Source: Virgifigura deserti (lineage in GTDB: Bacteria > Pseudomonadota > Alphaproteobacteria > Dongiales > Dongiaceae). From it: a stretch of 64,000 bases of DNA. The stretch covers positions 186,001 to 250,000 of the forward strand of contig QOZR01000008.1 in NCBI GenBank assembly GCA_003576685.1. The letters run 5' to 3'. The notes below the pieces were generated by a model, which saw only the letters and a program-made list of their open reading frames with translations, ran no database searches and was not told the DNA's origin. The translations under genes were made by a program, and so were the position numbers. Positions 58,857-64,000 of this stretch are shown in pieces (the first letter of the stretch is position 1; each line of letters starts with the position of its first letter).

Positions 58857-59759
58857 TTAGTACAGGATCGAGGGCAGGAACGCGCCCGCGGGCTCGTTGT
58901 ACAGGCCGAGGCTCATCAGCGTCATCGGCTGGACCACGCGCAATCCGTTCGCTAGACACCAGCGGAACAGCTCGCCGTTGCGCGTCGGCAGATGGAACCC
59001 GGGCCCGGGGAAGGCCGGGGCCGCGCCGATCAGCGCCTTGAGATCCTCGTTGCCTTCGCCCACGGCATGGCCGAAGAAGCCGATCGTGGTCGCGTATCCC
59101 GTGAGGCGGCCGCCATGCTCGACCACGGTCGCGGTTCCCTGCCCGATCGCGTCGAGGAGGTCCCGCTCGCGCTCGTAGCCGTGGAGTCTGAGATGCAGTG
59201 CGTTGCAGGCTGCGACGTCCCCCTCAGTGGCCAGGCGAACGGCGTGGCCCGGGACCGTGCGGCCAACGGCCGGGCCCTGGAGAGTCGCGAGAGGCTCGCG
59301 GACATCGAATCCGAGCTTGGCGTAGAGCGACAGCGAGCGGGTATGGTACCCGGCCTGGAGCAGGCGGACGCCGGCGAAGCCCCGGCTCCGGGCCCGCTCC
59401 AACACGTTCTCCATCAGCCGTCGGCCGACCGCGCGGTTCTGCACGGCCGGATCGACGGTGATCGGGCCGACGCCGACGATCGGGGCGGTCTCCCAGAGGA
59501 AGTTGCTGCCGACCACGCGGCCGTCCGCCTCGGCCACGACCGAATAGATGTCGGGGCGCGAGAGCAGGAATGCCATTAGCTGCTCCGCGGGCTCCGGAGA
59601 CTCGAAGTCGGGGGGAAAGGCATGTCGGCCGGCGATCGTCGCGAAGGCTGCGTGGCAGATCGATGCGCAGGCTCCGATGTCACCGGGCGTGCCGGGGCGC
59701 AACGTCAAGCTCTGCAAGATCTCCTCCCTGTCTTCCTGGTGTGGTGCCGATTGAATCAT
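58857..59759 (-). CDS. Tandem GNAT acetyltransferase
   Basis: A 300-residue protein with two GNAT-like halves. The first (about 20-150) has the acetyl-CoA loop region TVDPAVQNRAVGRRLMENVLERAR, with AVGRRLM as a Q/RxxGxG/A-type loop; the second half is a divergent GNAT-like fold (GYATTIGFFGHAVGEGNEDLKAL). Substrate is unknown. The ATG at 59759 is preferred; an upstream GTG at 59801 would add 14 residues. Confidence 0.75.
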   Translation of the reverse strand: MIQSAPHQEDREEILQSLTLRPGTPGDIGACASICHAAFATIAGRHAFPPDFESPEPAEQLMAFLLSRPDIYSVVAEADGRVVGSNFLWETAPIVGVGPITVDPAVQNRAVGRRLMENVLERARSRGFAGVRLLQAGYHTRSLSLYAKLGFDVREPLATLQGPAVGRTVPGHAVRLATEGDVAACNALHLRLHGYERERDLLDAIGQGTATVVEHGGRLTGYATTIGFFGHAVGEGNEDLKALIGAAPAFPGPGFHLPTRNGELFRWCLANGLRVVQPMTLMSLGLYNEPAGAFLPSILY

Positions 59760-59949
59760 CTCTACACCGACCCGGGCCGAGCCCGCAGTGATGCCGTTCA
59801 CAGTGACGGTCGGCCGATCCGCTTCCGGCGGCGCCCAGGACGGAGTATGAAAGTGCCGGGCCGACGACGTTCATGACCGTGGGCGAATGGCGAGTTCCGC
59901 GGCCTGAAGAGGCGCCTGTTCGGCGGTTGCCGGGGAGAGAGGTGACGAT

Positions 59950-60378
59950 ATGGCCGCGACGCATAGGGGAACCTGTTTCTGTGGGGCGGTCGAGATAGAG
60001 GTCACGGACGCGCCCGTGGAGATGGGCTATTGCCATTGCAGTTCCTGCCGTTCCTATTCGGGAGCGCCGCTGGTTGCGTACGTGCTGTTCCGGGCGGAGG
60101 ACGTGAAGGTCACCAGGGGCGCGGAACTCCTCAGCGGGTTCAGGAAGACGGAAATGAGCGATCGGCAATTCTGCAGGAAGTGCGGCGGCCACATCATGAC
60201 CGGCCACCCGACCCTCGGCTTCACCGATGTCCGTGCCGCGGCGATCCCGACCATGCGGTTCGAGCCGACCGTCCATCTGAACTATGCCGAAGCCGTGCTG
60301 CCGATAAAGGACGGGCTTCCCAAGCTGAAGGACTTCCCCACCGCGGCGGGCGGATCCGGCGAGACGATGCCCGAATAG
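59950..60378 (+). CDS. GFA family glutathione-dependent formaldehyde-activating enzyme
   Basis: A 142-residue zinc protein with the GFA cysteine pattern: C9 and C11, C28, C30 and C33, then C75 and C78 (RGTCFCGAVEIE, YCHCSSC, FCRKCG). Family members carry two zinc sites; few are true formaldehyde-activating enzymes, so the activity is uncertain. The start has GAGAGAGGTGAC upstream. It is divergent from the GNAT gene and borders a decayed region. Confidence 0.85.
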   Translation: MAATHRGTCFCGAVEIEVTDAPVEMGYCHCSSCRSYSGAPLVAYVLFRAEDVKVTRGAELLSGFRKTEMSDRQFCRKCGGHIMTGHPTLGFTDVRAAAIPTMRFEPTVHLNYAEAVLPIKDGLPKLKDFPTAAGGSGETMPE

Positions 60379-60583
60379 CTTCCTTCACTGCAGTTGTCTG
60401 GGCGAGATGTCCGCACTTAGCACATGTCAGAACCGCGAAAGAAGGCATGGCCTTGCACCTCTCAGAGCATCGAGAATGCTGAGGCCGTAGCAGGTTCAAA
60501 TCAGGGGCCGATACCCGCTTTGCCGAAATCGGCGCAGGTAGTGACCGCCCCCCACTGCGTGGTCCGCGCCCAGGACGTTCGAC
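60379..60583. other. Non-coding decayed sequence after the GFA gene
   Basis: No frame here has coding character. It contains a hairpin GCCGA/TCGGC near 60522-60533 and a GGTTCAAATC stretch (60493-60502) that resembles a tRNA T-loop but has no pairing stem. It probably represents remnants of past insertions and belongs with the mosaic pseudogene that follows. Confidence 0.4.
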
Positions 60584-61090
60584 TCAGCGTCCGAGCGCGG
60601 TATCGGAGCTTCGCCCATTGCGGCCTTGGACCGTAACCTGCCGGGCGGCGCGCCGGCCGCGTAGATCAGCGATGATCCGCATTGCGGCGTTACGCCCGGG
60701 CGCGCAGGACACGCCGCCGCCCGAATGCGTACCGGGGCCGCAAAAATAGAGCCCGGCGACCGGCGTCCGGTAGTGGCGACCAGGTGCACGCCACCCGCCG
60801 CAAAGGCCGCCTCGAGCGTCGGGACCGGGTCTTCGGTCCGCTCGACGCGCCACCCCCCGCGCGCCGTAAGCCTCGGCGTAGCGGACGAAGTTCGGGTTGT
60901 CGAAGGTCAGGCCAAAGTCGGGGAAGGTGTCCACCGCCTGCTTCCAGCGGATCATGCCGTAGGCGCCGTCGTCGAGGATCAGGACGACCAGGTTCAGCCG
61001 CAGACGGATCGCGGTCTCCACCTCCTGGCTGTTCATCATAAAGCCGCCGTCGCCGCACACCGCCAGCACGCGCCTCTCCGGGTGGTGGCG
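60584..61090 (-). pseudogene. Mosaic pseudogene: acetolactate-synthase-like fragment joined to a carotenoid-desaturase-like C-terminus
   Basis: Read on the minus strand, 61090-60860 encodes RRVLAVCGDGGFMMNSQEVE, the TPP-binding core of acetolactate-synthase-like enzymes, continuing through ILDDGAYGMIRWKQAVDTF to YAEAYGARG. There the frame shifts: a run of six C at 60853-60858 (six G on this strand) would, with five, continue as WRVERTEDPVPTLEAAFAAGGVHLV, the expected next part of the enzyme. From about 60780 the original frame instead reads PVAGLYFCGPGTHSGGGVS and GRNAAMRIIADL, typical of the end of phytoene desaturase/PYROXD2-like flavoproteins. No single gene explains both, so this is a decayed join of two partial genes. 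Confidence 0.8.
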
Positions 61091-61429
61091 CTGGGGAATC
61101 GCCGGCGAGGATGTCGGGCGGGTGTCCACCCTCCTCGGGACCGGGCGCCTCACGAGCCTTCTGATCTTAGCGGTGCTGACGCTCTTGCTCGCCGAGCTGC
61201 TCGGCGATTCCGATCAGGCGGGCCCGCGCAAAGCGCTCCAGAAGGTCACAGGCGACAGCATTGCGATCTCATCGCCTTGAAGAGTCGTGCAAATTCCCAC
61301 GGGTTCGTCGTCGGGTTCACACCACAAGGATAGCGCCAGCATTTGCCGACGGCGAAGTGGATCTCGCCATCTATGCCGCCAGCGTACGACGGGACAGCAG
61401 CTCTGTTCCGTTCCTCGCACCCGTGGCCT
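61091..61429. other. Gap between the pseudogene and tctA, no intact gene
   Basis: This 339 bp shows no intact gene. The plus strand has an in-frame FADGEVDLAIYAAS stretch near 61340-61385 reminiscent of the substrate-binding part of LysR-type regulators, but it is interrupted and too short to call. Otherwise it appears to be residual DNA from the same decay event as the mosaic pseudogene. The tctA stop lies at the right-hand border. Confidence 0.4.
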
Positions 61430-62968
61430 CTAAGCGTTCCAGGACTGTTCTTGGCCGCTTTCGGTCCGCCCAACCGCGCCATCGCGCTTCCGTCGGAAGG
61501 AGGAGGCGGCCGTCCACAGCAGAAGCGCAGCGCACACGAAAAGGATGCCCGCACTGATGGGCGACTCCAGCAGCACCATCGGGTCGCCGCGCCCCAGGAG
61601 AAGCGCTCGGCGCAGGTTCTCTTCGATCATCGGACCAAGAATGAGGCCCAGCAGCAAAGGTGAGGCCGGACAATCGAGCTTGGTCAGCAGATAGCCGGCT
61701 GCGCCGAAACCGGCCAGTAGGATCAGCTGAAACGCGCTGTTGGCGACGCTGTAGACCCCGATGCAGAGGAAAATCATGATCGCAGGATAGAGAATTCGGT
61801 AGGGAATCGAGAGAATCTTCACCCACACACCGATGAAGGGGATGTTGACCCAGAGCAGGAGGAAGTTTCCGATCCACATACTGACAAGCAGGCCCCAGAA
61901 CAGATCGGGGTGCGAGGAAATGACGCGCGGTCCGGGCGCGATCCCGTGCATGATGAGCGTGCCGAGGATGAGCGCGCCGACTGCGTCGCCGGGAATGCCG
62001 AGAGTCAGCGTCGGGATGTAGCCGGTCTGCGCGGCCGCATTGTTGGCGGCCTCGGGTGCAACGACACCCTCGATGGCGCCTTTTCCGAACCGTTCGGGCT
62101 CGCGGGACACGCGTGTCTCTACGGTGTATGCGATGAAGGATGATACCGTCGGGCCGGCTCCGGGCAGCGCACCCAGAAACGCGCCCAGCCCCGTCCCCCT
62201 CAGGATCGCGCCGATCGAACGCCGGGCCTCATCACGGGTCGGCATCATGGCACGCCAGCCCGCGATGCGGCGGGGAGTGCCGCGCTTGATGTGCGGCTCA
62301 AGGTTGGTCATGACCTCCGCAAGCCCGAACAGCGCCATTGCCGCAATGATGAAACTGATTCCCTCGGCCATGATCGGAATGCCGAAGGTGAACCGCATCA
62401 TGCCGGAGACGACATCCATCCCGACGAGGCCGAGGAGGAGCCCGACCAAAGCCATCCCGATCGAGCGCAGCAGAGAACTGGACGCCGCCATCGCGGCAGC
62501 CAGAAGACCGAGGAGCATCATGCTGAAATACTCGGCCGGGCCGAATTCGAGCGCGATCGACACGATGGCCGGCGCCGCGACCATGACAAGTGCAAGCCCG
62601 ACGCAGCCTCCGACGAAGGAAGAGATCGCGGACATGAAGAGCGGCACGCCCGCGCGGCCCTGTTGCGCCAGCGGATAGCCGTCGAGCGTTGCCACGGCCG
62701 CCGCGGGGGTTCCGGGCAGGTTCAAGAGGATCGACGCCGTCGACCCGCCGTAAAGGCCGCCGTAGAAAATCCCCGAAAGCATGATCAGGGCCCCGACCGG
62801 ATCGAGCCCGTAAGTGAAGGGTAATAGCATCGAAATGGCCGTGACGGTGCCAAGCCCCGGCAGCACGCCAACGAGGGTCCCAAGAACGACTCCGACAAGG
62901 CAGTAAGCCAGGTTTGCCCAGGAGAACGCGACGTCGAATCCGAGACCGAGGTTCGAAAGGGCGTCCAT
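61430..62968 (-). CDS. tctA: Tripartite tricarboxylate transporter large permease TctA
   Basis: A 512-residue inner-membrane protein with about ten to twelve helices. The signature GVLPGLG is at 34-40 and YGGSTASILLNLPGTPAA at 73-90; a second ALPGAGPTVSSFIAY repeat appears mid-way, as expected of the duplicated TctA fold. Substrates are carboxylates such as citrate or sugar acids. The start ATG at 62968 overlaps the tctB stop by one base. The periplasmic binding subunit (TctC) is not in the window. Confidence 0.93.
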   Translation of the reverse strand: MDALSNLGLGFDVAFSWANLAYCLVGVVLGTLVGVLPGLGTVTAISMLLPFTYGLDPVGALIMLSGIFYGGLYGGSTASILLNLPGTPAAAVATLDGYPLAQQGRAGVPLFMSAISSFVGGCVGLALVMVAAPAIVSIALEFGPAEYFSMMLLGLLAAAMAASSSLLRSIGMALVGLLLGLVGMDVVSGMMRFTFGIPIMAEGISFIIAAMALFGLAEVMTNLEPHIKRGTPRRIAGWRAMMPTRDEARRSIGAILRGTGLGAFLGALPGAGPTVSSFIAYTVETRVSREPERFGKGAIEGVVAPEAANNAAAQTGYIPTLTLGIPGDAVGALILGTLIMHGIAPGPRVISSHPDLFWGLLVSMWIGNFLLLWVNIPFIGVWVKILSIPYRILYPAIMIFLCIGVYSVANSAFQLILLAGFGAAGYLLTKLDCPASPLLLGLILGPMIEENLRRALLLGRGDPMVLLESPISAGILFVCAALLLWTAASSFRRKRDGAVGRTESGQEQSWNA

Positions 62969-63417
62969 CACTGGACCCAAAGCCGCATTGGCAGGCCGAG
63001 GAGACCCGTGAAGACGATGGCGGAAAAGGCGGTCATGGCGATCGCGACCAGTATGATTTCCTTGTAGCGCGTCTCGCTTGTGGCCAGTCCCGCAACAAGT
63101 GTGCAGACCATGCACGCGGCCAGCAGCCCGACCGTGTTGATCAGCGCGGAAAAGGAAAGAATGGAGGCCGTGAGACTGACGACGGGACGTAGGTAAAGGC
63201 GACCGATGATGTCCGGGCGTCTGCGGATGGCCGAGCGCGCGGCGAGCACCAGGCCGACCAGCGCCAGAGCTAGGCCAAGCATGACGGGGAAGTAGCCCGG
63301 CCCCATCCGGCGTGTCGTTCCCATGCCGTAGTCGGCGGCACCGATGACAAACGCGCCGCCGATCCCTACGAAGAGCATGCCGGTAAGGATGTCTTTGTCC
63401 TTCAACATCTCGGCCAT
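62968..63417 (-). CDS. tctB: Tripartite tricarboxylate transporter small permease TctB
   Basis: A 149-residue protein with four hydrophobic segments and the TctB opening (KDILTGMLFVGIGGAFVIGA, GTTRRMGPGYFPVMLGLALALVGLVL). It forms the membrane part with TctA. It lies 28 bp downstream of the mandelate-racemase-type gene, suggesting an operon for uptake and catabolism of the same compound. Confidence 0.9.
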   Translation of the reverse strand: MAEMLKDKDILTGMLFVGIGGAFVIGAADYGMGTTRRMGPGYFPVMLGLALALVGLVLAARSAIRRRPDIIGRLYLRPVVSLTASILSFSALINTVGLLAACMVCTLVAGLATSETRYKEIILVAIAMTAFSAIVFTGLLGLPMRLWVQ

Positions 63418-63445
63418 GGGATCCTCTCTTATCCGATTGTCAGCA

Positions 63446-64000
63446 TCAGACGTAGCAGGGCCCGTCGATCAGGGGATGCTTCGCCACGAAGTTCTCATCG
63501 ATCTCGAGCCCGAGGCCGGGACCGTCCGGGGCGCGGACGCACCCCTGGGAGCTGACGTCCAGGTCGACCGAGGCGAGCTCTGTCCGGAAGGGGTTCACCT
63601 CCGTTGCATCCGCCTCGAAGTAGCCGCCGTTGTCGATGGCCGAAAGAAGGTGAAGTGATGCGACCATGTTAAGGGCGGTCATGGAGGTGTGCGGATTGAT
63701 GAGCTGCTTGCGGGCCGAGGCCATTGCGGCGATGCGCAAAAGCTCCGTGATCCCGCCGCACTTCGAGAGGTCGGGCTGCAGGACCGTCACGGCGTCGTCG
63801 GCCATCAACCGCTGGAATTCGAATCGGGTATAGTGGTTCTCCCCTGCCGCAATCGGCGTCCGCCCGAGCGCCGCCGCTTTGCGATAGGCATAATCGTCGT
63901 ATGGCGGAAAGGGCTCCTCGAGCCAGCCCACGCGGCAGGCGTCCAGCGTCGGCATGATCCGGCGGATCTCTTCCAGCCGATATGCGGCATTGACGTCGGT
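63446..64000 (-). CDS. Mandelate racemase/muconate lactonising family enzyme (5' end beyond window)
   Basis: 184 residues of the C-terminal barrel are visible and the gene continues past the right edge. Counting from the edge, the metal ligands are D2 (DVN), E28 (WLEEP) and E54 (AAGEN), and the catalytic dyad is D77 (LQPDLS) and H104 (NPHTS). The spacings 26, 26, 23 and 27 are the same as D195-E221-E247-D270-H297 of mandelate racemase, placing it in the MR subgroup. It probably dehydrates or epimerises a sugar acid or similar carboxylate imported by the adjacent TctAB. Confidence 0.9.
   Translation of the reverse strand, partial: TDVNAAYRLEEIRRIMPTLDACRVGWLEEPFPPYDDYAYRKAAALGRTPIAAGENHYTRFEFQRLMADDAVTVLQPDLSKCGGITELLRIAAMASARKQLINPHTSMTALNMVASLHLLSAIDNGGYFEADATEVNPFRTELASVDLDVSSQGCVRAPDGPGLGLEIDENFVAKHPLIDGPCYV

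Noticed and set aside
60481..60510. GGTTCAAATC stretch resembling a tRNA T-loop
   Set aside because: The flanking bases do not pair as a T-stem and no acceptor or anticodon arm can be drawn.
61340..61390. GEVDLAI-like string suggesting a LysR-type regulator fragment on the plus strand
   Set aside because: Only about 14 residues fit and no helix-turn-helix or continued domain lies either side, so it is too short to call.

Overview
The window is a high-GC (roughly mid-60s percent by eye), gene-dense chromosomal segment from an alphaproteobacterium, most likely Rhodospirillales or a related marine or soil order. The placement rests on gene content and order: cytochrome c - kdsB - pheA, nudC, 4.5S RNA - dnaX - ybaB - recR, def - fmt - truA, dapE - dapD - pyrimidine nucleotidase, and argB - engB - yidC - yidD - rnpA - rpmH. 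From memory these blocks lie near one another in many alphaproteobacteria; no comparison was run.

Layout. 1-9.9 kb: mixed metabolic genes (edge-truncated O-methyltransferase, yjbQ, otsA, DoxX-like protein, PilZ protein, a GT-C glycosyltransferase, GST, M17 aminopeptidase, MarR regulator, ghrA). 10-19.5 kb: one leftward ABC importer operon of the YejABEF type, unusual in carrying three successive paralogous solute-binding proteins ahead of the permeases and ATPase. 19.7-35 kb: core housekeeping genes (hisN, a membrane cytochrome c with two near-identical haem domains, kdsB, pheA, nudC, SRP RNA, dnaX, ybaB, recR, rmuC, def, fmt, truA). 35-39.6 kb: a signal peptidase I-like gene whose expected N-terminus is cut off by an in-frame TGA, then lysine/DAP biosynthesis (dapE, dapD) and a pyrimidine nucleotidase. 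39.6-47 kb: a self-contained peptide-utilisation cassette (P1/DmpA aminopeptidase divergent from a dipeptide-type ABC importer and an RpiR regulator) that appears inserted between the nucleotidase gene and argB. 47-53.2 kb: LLM flavin oxidoreductase, MlaC-like protein, argB and the rpmH-rnpA-yidD-yidC-engB operon with a clear sigma70-type promoter. 53.4-60.4 kb: TVP38 membrane protein plus pyridine-nucleotide disulfide oxidoreductase, an orphan histidine kinase, an RlmI-like methyltransferase, a tandem-GNAT protein and a GFA-family protein. 60.4-64 kb: decayed accessory DNA holding a mosaic pseudogene (acetolactate-synthase-like fragment joined to a carotenoid-desaturase-like C-terminus), then tctA, tctB and an edge-truncated mandelate-racemase-type enzyme.

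Functional themes are peptide uptake and hydrolysis (two ABC importers, a P1 peptidase and an M17 peptidase), translation and protein export (def, fmt, truA, SRP RNA, yidC, yidD, rnpA, rpmH), cell-wall precursors (dapD, dapE) and sugar-acid or carboxylate use (tctAB plus an enolase-superfamily enzyme). No CRISPR array, prophage, insertion sequence or tRNA gene was recognised. The oddities best supported by the sequence are the in-frame TGA at the lepB-like gene, the mosaic pseudogene, the triplicated binding proteins, the duplicated cytochrome domain and the overlapping divergent promoter region of the peptide cassette. No convincingly new multi-gene system was found.
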